This document shows positions 43,136 to 54,700 of a stretch of DNA of 64,000 bases, piece after piece. The DNA comes from Tigriopus japonicus (lineage: Eukaryota > Arthropoda > Copepoda > Harpacticoida > Harpacticidae), in assembly GCA_010645155.1 (NCBI GenBank), contig CM021315.1, positions 3,324,506 to 3,388,505 of the forward strand, written 5' to 3'. Position 1 is the stretch's first letter, and every line of letters begins with the position of its first letter. The notes beneath the pieces are model-generated. The model worked only from the letters and a program-made list of their open reading frames with translations, was not told the DNA's origin and did not search any database. A program made the position numbers and the translations under genes.

Positions 43136-45216
43136 TTTTTTTTCCGGGGGGGGGGGGCGAATTTTTCAATACCGCTACAAGGAATGGGATTCCCTGTAAA
43201 GAAAGTTAATCAGTAATATAGTTTCAAAAATTATTGTTTATATGAAATTTGATCTACCAATGAGTTACTGTTGGCAGATCTATACAACCCTTGTATAGTG
43301 GGTTGGTCAGGAATAGTGTTTAAAAATTTGTCCAATCCTGCCTTAAATGCTGTAAGAGGATCAGCTCCTACATATTCCCGACGAAGGCAAATAGTCCCAG
43401 TTGAAAAGTTTAGTTCTGGTCAGCTTTTTGACCCTAAAACCAAAAATGGCAAAACTCTGCCAAAAATCCAACTCAAAGCACATCAGCAGTTTTGAGAGAC
43501 TGAGGGAGCACCGGGAACAGCACCCTTCAACAATCTGCAGGAGTCGCGTTTTCTTTTCTTGAAATGGTACCTCAATTTATGACAAGTTAACTTTTTAAGA
43601 TTATTATTTTTCTGACCATCAAAGGTGTACCAAAAGTTAGCTTAATTATTTTCGGAATTTAAACAAGCTAAGCTTATGTATGTGAAGTATTTACAAATTC
43701 CTACCAAATTGTCTTTTTCAAAAGTCAACTTTTGAATGGTAGATGCAAGGGGGGCGACAAACTCAGGTTTACCATTACATTTCGCCAGAGAGCGCATTGT
43801 TCTGAAATTGTCGCGTGAGTGAGTGCGAGACAGGCAACCAAGCACCAAAAAATCAGCTGAACGGCTGTTAAGAATTCTGCCGAAATACAAGCAGACAGCC
43901 GGCTGGCTGCCCAAGCAAGCCTTAAATCAATGTGCTCCCCCTGGGTAGATGCCGTTAGCGTAACTTCAATGGATTAGTCAGGCCCAGGTTTGTGACAACT
44001 TCTTTTTTCTTTCCGCTGGGGCCAACTTCCTTGTCAAAACCTATGTATCTTTAAAAAAACTAAAAAAACCTTCAAAAACTATATGTATTTGTACTGAAAT
44101 TTGATGTTAACATTTTAAAATATCATATATTTGACTTATTACAATGTTATTGTAAGTTTCAAGTACTAGCTTTTAGACCTAATATCAGTCACCCTTAAGA
44201 GAACGAGGAGATGAGAGAGAAAAAGAGAAAAGGAGAAGCCCCCCTTTTCCGTACTCTTGCATGACTCAGCGTGATCATTTCATACACACACATACATCAG
44301 ACACACTCAAAAAGGGGCGGGATGAAACTTTTAGTACTATGCTTTTTTCATTCGTGTGACAAACTGAAACAATATTAGTTGATCTGCAGAACAATAAACT
44401 TCAAGTTTAAGTTACGCGCTGCACAATGAAATGTAAAAGAAAAGCCAAAAGTTTGTCAACAACTCATAGAAGGTGCAAGAACATAGAACATAAAATGGCT
44501 CTTATAGTACTCACTGGAACTACAATTTTGAACTCTGAACGTCTATTGGGGTATTTAGTTGCTAAATTAGAGTTAGATTTATTTGCAAAAAAGAACTTGA
44601 TTCCAAAAAACATCAAACATAAAAATGACCCATAAAAACAAAGGTGAAATAACTGATGTCTGAGTTTCTTCCTGGTATTTGATTCAGCTTTTGTTTGTAA
44701 ATTAACTACTTTTGAAATTCCTAGGTTTGCGTGCACATAAAAATGGGCACGATTTAAAGATAAAACATAATATCTATAAGGTAAATAATAACAGGAATAG
44801 GAGAGCAAAAAGGACTGCACTATTTGTCAAACTCTGACTGACTATTGGTGAAAAAGATCCTTGTAGAATGTAAGCTCAAACTGAAAGCCACTAAATGTGT
44901 AGTTTCATGCAAAGAGAAAATTGATAGCATGCACTAACTTGTCAAATTAACAAGTCTTGAAAATAAGCCTCACATGTTGGTAGAAAAATAAAAGACGCAA
45001 ATCCATCAACCATATCAAGTTAAACCTCTGTTTCTAGGGCTAACCACAAAACTGTCACTGATTTCATTGTCGGCCCACTCTGGGTCATGGCAAATTTTCG
45101 TTCCGCATCCGCTTCTTCTAGTGATCCATGGTTTATCAACTCTCACATTGTCTATTCAATGCAAAATTAAATCCAGCGTGCAGTTGCCAACAGTTCCAGC
45201 GAGCATGTATATAATA
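43136..45216. other. Region with no recognised gene
   Basis: It begins with a T/G homopolymer junction (43133-43158). The stretch near 43390-43490 resembles the inverted repeat near 1790-1870. Open frames at 43271-43495, 43642-43914 (minus) and 44426-44635 have no recognisable domain. The remainder is AT-rich. Confidence 0.4.
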
Positions 45217-45501
45217 TCAGTCATTTAAATTCAAGGGCTCATTTGGCATTAAAATCTCGCATAACTTTTGGCATGGTGGATCTGACCACGTGCATGACTT
45301 TTAGAATGCTAGTACGATGTTTATGACATTAGGGAGCTCTCCTCTAAAGTCCAAATCACGGTCTTTGACAGTATGCGCATTGGCCCGCTGAAAAAGCCCT
45401 GGAAAATTCAGAGGATCTAGCCCTTCAGGACCACAACTTGATGCCATGCCGATCATAATTGCCAAGGATAACAAAAGACCAAAAACAGAAATGGATCCCA
45501 T
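45217..45501 (-). pseudogene. Secreted four-cysteine peptide, decayed copy C
   Basis: The minus frame keeps the signal peptide (MGSISVFGLLLSLAIMIGMA) and the first cysteine. A TAA at 45301-45303 replaces the CAA of the intact copies (the Q of AFQKSC). The codons after it still read KSCTWSDPPCQKLCEILMPN to a TGA at 45217, so this is a single-base nonsense change in an otherwise readable gene. The mid-region is diverged and rearranged. The 5' flank (45690-45790) matches the promoter region of the other copies, but the TATA run is shortened to AAATATAG. Confidence 0.82.
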
Positions 45502-46026
45502 TATATTTTCTTCCTGGAAGAATAGAGACAATAGAACTAAAACTAATTCCAAATCATTCACTTCCTCAGATGAGATACCAATTGAACTCTGCTTTAACTT
45601 GAACAATGGCCAAGGTTTTCCTGAAATTGACCATTACTTACAATTTTATCGTAAAAACAATTTACTTTCTTATCAGACAAACAATCTTGGACTGATGTCA
45701 AAGGTGGAAAATATCTCAAAAATATAGCCATTTCACGGTGACAACTTTCTAAGATCAGATCAAGAATGCCTTTAGCACGTGGATTGGATATTCCACTTGT
45801 TCAAAAACGGACAACTTTTATTACTCACACGACACTTGAAGCAAATCAAGCAATACGTCGGTCTGTGGGGTGATCCATTCGTTCCAATTTTTTTGCAAGG
45901 CTTCTTTGAACTTTTTGCTTGTATTTTGGCAAACAGTGATAGAAACAAGCTACTCAAACACCATTTTTTGAATTAATTTGATGCAATCAACCTGCCTAAT
46001 TTGTTGCACCTTTCAAAGACAAAAGT

Positions 46027-46152
46027 TATGGGAAAAGTTCATAAAGCGGGCCGGCTAGCCATCCATGAAATTGTACTCATGGATCTAAAGCTCTCTGATC
46101 TTTGAATTTTGGGCCCCTGAACCTACCAATGTCTGTTTGGTGGGCTCTGACC
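46027..46152. mobile_element. Truncated hAT MITE (CAGGGGTCGGCAACC family)
   Basis: Only the middle survives: GGGAAAAGTTCATAAAGCGG, CCATCCATGAAATTGTACTC, then GGGCCCCTGAACCTACCAAT and TCTGTTTGGTGGGC. Both terminal repeats are missing. Confidence 0.7.
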
Positions 46153-47031
46153 AGGGTTGCATCGGAGAAAAACCCGCCCATGTTATTTGGGTGGGGTTTT
46201 CGGGCGGGTTTTTTGGGCAATCAAACCTAAGCAAACCTAAAATCTATATTATTTGTCAGATCACTCCATTATATGATTTGAGTTTTAAAGGTTTGATATT
46301 TGTTGGTTGCATGCAATGAAATTCTCCAGTCAGGGGATGGGATGTTATTGTTAAAGCCACGATGGAGAATAAACTTCGAGGTTTGTGTCTGACATGCACA
46401 TATTTCTTCAAGGTGTTTAGAATGTTTGATTACAAATGGAAGCTTTTTGACAAGTTCAAAATTTGATCTTGAAACTAAAAACTCTTTCAAAATTTACTAG
46501 ATTCTCAAAACCTCTTTACAATTTGTCAATTTTGGCCAAAATCGTAAACAAAAAGTGCAAAAAATGGTGAATTTTGCAAAAAGGCAGAAAAATGGGTTTA
46601 TGTTACCAAAAAATCTTTTTTCTCTATTGTCCGTCCCTAGTCATTATGATTATTGTGTTAGTTCTGTGAAACCAAGGCTAACAGAATTCCTACCCTAATG
46701 TAAGTTGTTCCAAAACCAGGATAAAAGTGTGTTAGATAATTAATCACCTTATCCCTCCTTATACCTCCCTCCCAACATGGTTTTCGTGCAAAAAGGTCGA
46801 CTCAAGGATGACTCTATGAAGGATTCATTTCAAGGTGAAAGGACCTACAGCTTGGGGCCGACACCAGCAATTTAGGATATGCAATGACTGCCTTTGATTC
46901 CATGAATTTTTATTATTTTTACTAATAACATTCGTTTTTGAGTGAATGGTGTAACATACCAACATTTTAACAATGGCAAATGACCAGAGAAATGACGTGT
47001 GTTCAAGTGAATAGTTGTATTTTATAACATT
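46153..47031. other. AT-rich region, no gene recognised
   Basis: It contains a strong local hairpin made by AAACCCGCCC and GGGCGGGTTTT near 46170-46220, probably the end of another DNA transposon that could not be delimited. Nothing else was recognised. Confidence 0.4.
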
Positions 47032-47485
47032 TCAAGGAGAGCAAAGAGTCATGTTATACTCTTGTATAAGTCTAACATACACTTTGTACAGTCTAGTTAT
47101 AATTTTCTTGTCCCTCATGATGAAAGTGCGTCTCAGGAGCCCCATCATTCTACTTGCCCGCAGGACAATATCAGCACAGTGTTCAAGGAATTTTATGTTA
47201 CAATTGAATAAAATACAAAGGTCTGTTTCCATGTCTACACTCTCAAGTTCCTGGCCTTTCAGGATATACTTGGGAATGGTTTTTGGCCTCTTTCCAAACC
47301 TCATCATCTTATACTTATCCATATTGAAGGTCATTCCATTATTCAAGGCCCATTCTTCAGCTGAGTTCAAGGTACTTTGGACTCATCTCGTCTTGAGGTT
47401 GCAAGATAATGCCAATGATCTTCAAATCATCAGCAAATTTTAGCATCTTTGTGGCATTAGTCCAATCCAGGCATGAAGGTGCTCT
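47032..47485 (-). pseudogene. LINE reverse-transcriptase C-terminal fragment
   Basis: On the minus strand the fragment starts near 47485 with ATKMLKFADDLKIIG, which holds the RT catalytic FADD. After a frameshift and stop near 47372 it continues as WALNNGMTFNMDKYKMM, then the FLEHCADIVLRASRMMGLLRR and YKVYVRLIQEYNM blocks that follow the catalytic core in CR1/Jockey-like LINEs. It could come from the same LINE family as 39685-40460, but they cover different segments. Confidence 0.82.
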
Positions 47486-47545
47486 CTTGCGGTTGGTTAA
47501 CCAATGATATTTTGTCTTGACTGGTCTTCTCAGAATTGATCTTTC

Positions 47546-47779
47546 TTAAAGTTGTGAGCCTTCAGCCAAAAGTAGCCTGTCACTGTATCTGACAGTTGCC
47601 AATTCAATTCCTCGTGCTTGTGCTTGTTCTTGTCTAAGTGGTGATGATTCCATTGCTTTTTCCCATTCTTTTTTATGTGGAATCACTACACCAAAGTTTG
47701 CAGTAGTGACAAGAGAATTCCAATATTCCATGAAATGAACCTTTTTACGAATCCTACGATCCATTTCTTGTCCATCCAT
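47546..47779 (-). CDS. Hypothetical frame upstream of LINE fragment
   Basis: This 77-codon frame, charged and helix-rich (MEYWNSLVTTANFGVVIPHKK in two parts), lies just upstream of the RT fragment on the same strand and may be an earlier part of that LINE or the end of a different gene. It is not recognised. Confidence 0.25.
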   Translation of the reverse strand: MDGQEMDRRIRKKVHFMEYWNSLVTTANFGVVIPHKKEWEKAMESSPLRQEQAQARGIELATVRYSDRLLLAEGSQL

Positions 47780-47854
47780 CTATCCATTGAATGATCTGAG
47801 AGTAAGATGGAAGGCTTAAAAGCATGTTGAACAAACACATAAGTGACACAATGG

Positions 47855-48496
47855 GAAATGCAGGGGGAGGTTTGAGTGATCTCTTCAAAAATCTTATCGC
47901 GGGCGGATGAAAGAAGAGAAAAGGCTTGTTCGTCAATGTAAGATTTTGGTCAGTGCAAGGGTTTTCGCGTTTTACAGACCGCCCTTATGACTTAGATGCT
48001 ACAAAAATTGTCGAATTGCCAGTTTGGACATTTTGACTCTCGGTTTTGTAAGAATTTGCGAAATTATTCTTTTGATCAAAAAATGGCAAGCACTTAAAAA
48101 AGACCTTTGATATTGAAGAGAAACACGTACAAAAAACGGCATTTTGTTTGATACCATGATGGTTTTGGAGCTTTACAATACCAATCAGTGCTTATAACAT
48201 AACTTACACTTGTACTTTCCCAAAAAAAGTGGCCTTTTGTTGAGAATTTTCTCGTGCAAGAACGAGCAAATAAAGTGTGTATTTTTTTCCAAAATCCTAA
48301 CCAAAGGTGTTCAAACTTGCAATTCGACATTTTTCATGGCATCTAATTCGCAAGGGCGGTCTGTAAATTGCGAAAACCCTTAAACTGCCCAAATTCTCAC
48401 GAGCCACCCACTGTTGCCAAACAAGCCTTTTCTCTTCTTTCATCCGCCCGCGATAAGATTTTTGAAGAGATCACTCAAACCTCCCCCTGCATTTCT
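47855..48496. repeat. Nested inverted repeats
   Basis: Outer arms (47855-47930 and 48420-48496) are identical inverted copies of about 76 bp containing CTTATCGCGGGCGGATGAAA. Inside, an element with ~95-bp inverted ends starting AAGGGTTTTCGC (47957-48050 and 48290-48381) is present. Read through, the outer arms encode the same short peptide in both directions (GGGLSDLFKNLIAGG), so a coding fragment was duplicated in inverted orientation around the element. Confidence 0.8.
47957..48381. mobile_element. Inverted-repeat element (AAGGGTTTTCGC ends), 425 bp
   Basis: Left AAGGGTTTTCGCGTTTTACA and right complement AAGGGTTTTCGCAATTTACA, followed by GACCGCCCTT and further matches to about 95 bp. No target duplication was found; flanks are CAGTGC and AAACTGCC. 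Non-coding. Confidence 0.75.
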
Positions 48497-49009
48497 CATT
48501 GACTTTGAGTAGTTCTCATCCATGGAGAATACGATGGTCTTGGATGGGAAGAAAGAAAGAAGGATGAAATCAAGGCCAATATTTCTTTGAAGGGCCACAC
48601 ACGACCCATCCAAATTTTCTTTCACAATCAGCACAACTGGATCTCTTTGTGCACTTAGACACTAGAATGTGACACTTGGAGATGGCAAGATGACCTGAAT
48701 GAGAGGTAAATCCACAAGGTTTTTGAGTGGCATCTTCTTGAAAGCTCAATTCACAATGGTCTTACATTTCTTAAGGTGACAAAGTTGATTAGGGTTGATT
48801 CCTGACCTAAATTGACCACTTATGTCCAACATTGAACAACCCTCTCCAAGAATAGTTCAAAGACCACTTTCAAATACTTGCTTAAAATATTGAGTTAAAA
48901 GAAGACAAAAAGAACACAATTTCCTTTTTGAAGAAGATAAGAAATGTTGCCCTTCTCATTGAACCTTTCATTTGAGTGGTCACGCTGTCAAACGAACAAA
49001 CACTGACAC

Positions 49010-50280
49010 CAGGGCTGCCAGGTAATTGGAGACCAAAAACGCCAGATCAACCTGTCAAAAACGCCAGATATCGGAATTCGCCGCCAGATTTTTTTCAAAA
49101 AACGCCAGAATAACGCCTGATTCCAGTTCCTTTATTATGCATTTGTTCTAGAGTAGACATATCATGTACTAACCTTTCATCAATAAAGATAGCTGAGTTG
49201 AACTTATCAAGCATCCTTTGGGTTGATACAGCTTAATAAGACACATTTTTCGCACACATTTGCTCTCATTTAAATAGAATGAGACTTTGAATTTGAGTTT
49301 ATCAGTAAGACCAAATAAGACACAAATAAAGCAAACCACCATCATATTCAAGCTTATAATCATGAGTGTGAACCCTTCAAAAGGTTCTGCACCCTAAAAA
49401 TTTGCTTTTGTAAGTAGTTGAAATATTTGAAAATTTTGTGTATTATTTGTTTGGCCTTTTACCCATATATTTACAAAGTTTGATTTTTTGGCATTTCTTG
49501 CATTTCATTAGCCATGTATTAGCCAACAGAAACGCAAAATCGTATTTTTTAACCTTTTTTGTTTTTCCTTAAAAACTCTTCAGTTTCTTTTACATTTGAG
49601 TTTGTCACTGCAATAAATTGATTTGCCATTCCAATACACTTTGTTTACCATTCAAGCATATATTTTTTCATCCCAACACACTTTCTTTACATGCCAACAC
49701 ATTTTTTTCCTATCTAGCGCATTTTGCTTGCCCGTTTTTCAGCTTGAAAAGCATCTTCTATTTGCTAAAATCTTCAAGCTTACCAATACTAGTTTCAACG
49801 GCCCAGCACTCTCTTATAGTAATTATAAGATTTTAATATCAGAATGTATAAATGATGATTATTTTAAGCGCTACTTTTGGTTGTTTATCTAAAATTGCAG
49901 GAAAGTTAACATAAAAAAGAGAAAAACGAAAGAGATGGGCCAAAAATGGTCACATTATTTTTTGTAACTAATGCTGTAACTTTGAGCTCTGTTATGCTGA
50001 ATTTTGCTAGAACAGTGTGACACTACTGTGTTTCTACAAATCTTCAAAATCAAAGAAAATACGCCAAATTTCACTATTTTCGGTTAAATACCGCCAAAAA
50101 CTTGTCAAAATGTTCTTCCCCGCCAAACAGAAATTTCCCAACGCCAGACTGTAACGTAAACCGCCAGAATACCGCCAGATTTTTCCGTCCCGCCAAACAA
50201 AAAATCTCGCCGCCAGACGAGGCCTCAAACCGCCAGATACACCAAAATCTGGCGGGCCAAACCGCCATCTGGCAGCCCTG
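49010..50280. mobile_element. hAT-type non-autonomous element, 1271 bp
   Basis: Inverted ends CAGGGCTGCCAG are exact at both sides, with an exact 8-bp duplication ACTGACAC at 49002-49009 and 50281-50288. The subterminal regions carry many CGCCAGATTTTT/CGCCAAAC units in opposite orientation at the two ends, likely transposase-binding repeats. No transposase frame is seen. Confidence 0.93.
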
Positions 50281-50721
50281 ACTGACACCACATGGAGATT
50301 TCTCAACTAAACCAGGGTTGACATGGGCAAAAGAAACATTATTAGAATAGACTATTGATTCAAGTAAATCTTTCAATAACTTCAAAATTTCAAATCATTT
50401 TTTCAAAATCTAATCTAATGAGCTTAGCTTTTGAAAAGATATGAATAGATTGTAACAACATGTTTGAGTGGCGTCTCTGACTGAATTCTCTTTTCCTCGC
50501 AAATGAATGTTGATGTTCTCTCAACCTAGAAATAAAGCTTTCCTGAAATGGTGCCAAAAAGTTTGGAATTCCAAGGTTTCGAAAACCTTGTTCAAAAGCA
50601 CGAAAATCATAACAAAATTGTCCAGTTTAAATACCTGCTTTACTTACTTAACACCTTTGTTTTAAAGTCGTTTACGTTATTTTGGACATGAGAATCCAAT
50701 CATGAAATCTCATCCGACCTA

Positions 50722-51715
50722 GAGCACTATAATAACATAGTACGGCCATAAAGTGCGCCATCTAGTGGATTTTATGCAGGAACAGTTGGTAGTTCTCATG
50801 AAACACATATTTTTGAAGATTGCAACGGTCAATTGTCAGTTTTGGACAAACTGAAGTGCCTAAAATGTTGATGAGGAACTCCAAATAGAACTTTGAGTGT
50901 TTTCCTAATGAATTTTGTTACAGTGTTTTTTTGAGCATATTGAGACCATGTTTGAGATGTGAACGCAATGCAGAACATTTATTTGAATTGAGTTCAATAG
51001 GTCATGGGCAGAAACTCTACAATGCTACTTAAAACATTCTTAAAAACAAATATTCGAAAACTTACTTTGACTTAAGTCTTAGATGTACTAAGAGCAATGT
51101 TGATCAAAAAGATTTCGGAAATCTATTTCGCGGATCATTTTTCAACAGCTTTTTCATTCAGCCATATTGAAGGACCAAAGGGGAGGGTTGTTACATCAAT
51201 TTAGACAAACGACTTAGTAGAATTTGACAATATTTTAGATAAACTCACCAATAAGGCTACTTGAGAATTGAGTGGAAGAAAATGTTCAAAAATGTTTTTA
51301 AGCATGTTTTTCATGACGTCACATCATGTTGTTGCCTGTGACCTGATTAACAGAATTTCACTACAGAGGCGGTATTGTATTCTCACCTCAAATCTGGTCT
51401 CTAAAGTTTTTGGAATTTGAAAATGACTGCTCATCCTCAAAAAAACAGCATGTTGGCATAGATCATGCCTGAATTACCTTATCAGTGGTCAGATTTCCAT
51501 GCCAATTTGAAAGAGATGTTACCAATAATTTCAACCACTATGGACCAACTCAGGTCCATTAACAGTACTCAGTCAACATTTGAGGCACCTTAGTTTGTCA
51601 ACACTGATGGTTGACAGTTGCGACCTTCAAAATTATCATGGGAACTGTGAGCTGTTGCCACATGAAATCAACTACATGACCCACTTTATGACCGTACTCT
51701 GTTATTATAGTGCTC
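50722..51715. mobile_element. TA-flanked inverted-repeat element, 994 bp
   Basis: Ends GAGCACTATAATAACA (left) and its complement (right) are flanked by TA (50720-50721 and 51716-51717). Further inside, the segments at about 50930-51045 and 51335-51460 are inverted copies of each other and also match the inner parts of the palindrome arms (39495-39615 and 41865-41990): GAGACCA, TTTGAGRTKTAGATGCAA-like, and GGTCAYGGGCA. It is non-coding and probably a member of the element family that built the palindrome centre. Confidence 0.85.
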
Positions 51716-51717
51716 TA

Positions 51718-54700
51718 ATCCGAGCATGAGAATCTCTCGGCTGAATTGTTTCCAATCAGGACAATATTAGGCTCGATTTGTTCTCTTGTTTCAAAAGGAG
51801 ACGTATTCCACAAGGGGCCAACAACGCTAGGTCTGAGTTGTAAAATACATTCCAAAACAATAATTGGTTTTGACTGGTGCACTAAGCGATCTCGGCTCGG
51901 TTTGTTTGGCGGGCTCGCTATTCTGTTGTCAGCGGACGCCCTCTACTGGAGCGAGAGCAAAAAGATGAGCTCTTGACGTTCTTAACCCTGGTAACTAAAT
52001 CTGGCATTATTGGCTTCAAGGAACTTCAGGCCTTTTCATATTAACACCTCTTTTCCGGGTTGTTCATAATGCAATCTTTGTAAAAATGATTCTGTCAGCT
52101 TGATTGATTCATGTAACTTTAACCATTACTAGTAGTTTTTCCTGAATTCGTTCAGAGATTTGAAATTTGAAACGACTGATTGGGATGAAACGTTGGCACA
52201 AAATGAAACTCTCGGATTTTGATCACGAAAGCAAAAGCTTTGTGTTTCTTTTTTGGTCTTTTTTTGGAACAAAATTAGTACATTGACATACAAAATAACA
52301 TCAATACTTGAAAGAATGTTGTTGGTTAACTTTGAAATAAAAATTCACAATATGGCTTCGAATATTTTAACAACCCTGAGTTGTTGCCTTTGGAACAGAA
52401 GCAGCGAGCACGGTATACAGTCTACGTTCCCGTAGATACCTTGAAAATATAGGTTGGAAAGTCATTCGAGTACATTTTACTACAAGAATATGAGTCAATA
52501 AAAAAATGAAAAAATGACTTGTCTTATAAATGAAATGGTTCCCAACACTTTGTGGCTCAAAAGTTATAATTGATGTAAGATGTCAGAGGGGACAATTCAA
52601 AATAATTATTAAAAATAGTTCCTTTGGGTTCTTAAAATGCTGTAGAGAATTTGCATTCCTTTTTCACCATTTATTTTCCCTAGTCTTTATGCATTGTTTT
52701 AAGATTTAGAATCGCAATTAAGCCAATCACATTTTTCCACTTTAAAAGTACGATAATTTATTGCTCATGCTATCAAAATCATTCAAAACACAACTTCATT
52801 CCTTGTAAATGAGACTGGCGCATCTTTAGCTCACGTAAAGGCTGTTCCAAAAAATGCTTCCAAAACAAGAAAAAGGTCCAATGGTCAATCGTTTCTATGC
52901 CACTTGCACGTCTGTTTTAAATCGAGTCCGTACTGTGGCAACGCAGCCATTCCAGCTCTTCAAAGTGGACAAGTAGTGTAGTCAGCAGGCTGCTGTTGCT
53001 CTTCTCTCAGTCTCGCTCTCTTCGCAGACTCTGCTCTAGAGCTCCTTGAATGGAGCTGTTTTCCACCAAAAATTGTTATGAGTGCACAGTAACAAGTTTC
53101 AGAGTAAGGGCCAAGTTTTCCACAAATGAGTGCAAGAGTTGACCTATAGAATCAGAATCCAGTGATCCTTGGAACAACCAGGAGCTCCACCAAAATATGG
53201 GTCTGTAAGGAACCCTTGTTTGACGGAGGCCATTCAGTTTTTACACCCAAAAGGTTGTTCCCAACTTGGATGGAAACACTCATGCCCAACTAGTGATCCT
53301 TGTCGTTGCTGTGTAGCCAATTTTATGGACTTGTTGTGGAACTTGTTTCTTGTGTGCACAAAATGAAGAATTGATTTGCAAACAGCCTTTGAAACAGGTA
53401 AGCTGAGTCATATTTTTAAATTGGGCTAAAAGCAACTTGTTCCAAAAGAGGTGGATCTTGAACTGATCTGTGAATATGAACGATGATATTAGCCTGCCTT
53501 TAAGATAAGACCCTTATCATTTTGGTGGGCAAACAGCGTTGTGGTTAATTTTATCTTGATATCAAAATATGTGCAATTTGATTGGAAGAACTTGGTCAGT
53601 TCTAAAGACTGGAACGAAGTTAGCAATTGCTTAGAAAAACGTCCATGCAATATCGGTACGATTGATAATAATGATTATTATTTTCATACTGTGCCTATTC
53701 ATCGTGTTAGAAGATTGAATGGTCGGTTACAAAGAGGAATCGAACGAAATTTTTGTTTTTTAAGGAAAAATTGATTTTGTGATGTTGACGAAAATCAGGG
53801 AAACAAACCAAGCGAGGTTATCGGAGATTTGTATGTCTAAAAAAAATCTCAAAATCTTGAATCTTGAAATCATTCAATCGGTCCTATATGTTCATGTGCT
53901 GGAAAAGGTGGTCGAAGTTGTTTGTTAGAGTGCCTGCCACTTAAAATAGCATCATCACTTCCCGTTAAGACACATGGTGGAACCTTTCTTCGGTTGCAAA
54001 GCTGGCTTTAAAACCAGTGTTGATGATTTAGATCAAGATTGAAATCATCATTGCGATCATCCAATCATAGTTTTACTTTTTCCACATTCTTTAAGTCCTC
54101 ATATTTTATGAAAGCGTCTGTTTCTGATCATTTTAGCGACGAAGTTTTTGTCAAAATGAATATAGTTTGACTTCATGATTCGCATTTTAAACTAAGAAGC
54201 AAAATGTTCATAGTCATCTGTTTCTGGTCATTTTTATTGTTGATTTCAACATTATTTGCAAAGAAGTCGTTATCCCTAAATAGTTCCACTTAAATTATTC
54301 TTAGATTTGACCCCCCGGGAAAACGTGTGGACAACTACTGTACGCTTTTCACATTTCTTTCAATTTCTGTACCAAATTTGATGTCTCTACATCGCAATAA
54401 ATAATTAAATTATTCTTTAAGATGTATGATGAATTCTAGCAAACTTCTACTCGTAGTAAGACTTCCTCATTTTCAGCCCTTGGAATGAAGGAATGAATGT
54501 GTCTGAATATTTCCCGTTCCTTGTGCCAAATGAAGATTGTTCCAACCTAGTATTGCTGGAGAATAATCTCATTCAATGCTTCAAATATGTCTGGCCGATG
54601 GCGGTTTTGCATTTGTTGCATTGAATTGTCACATTTTTTACCCCCGCAAAAACGCAAGTTTTGAAACACTTCATACGTTGAAGTAGTATCTTCTAAATGG

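Noticed and set aside
46153..46640. Possible hAT element starting CAGGGTTGCATCGG
   Set aside because: A matching right end and 8-bp target duplication could not be found.
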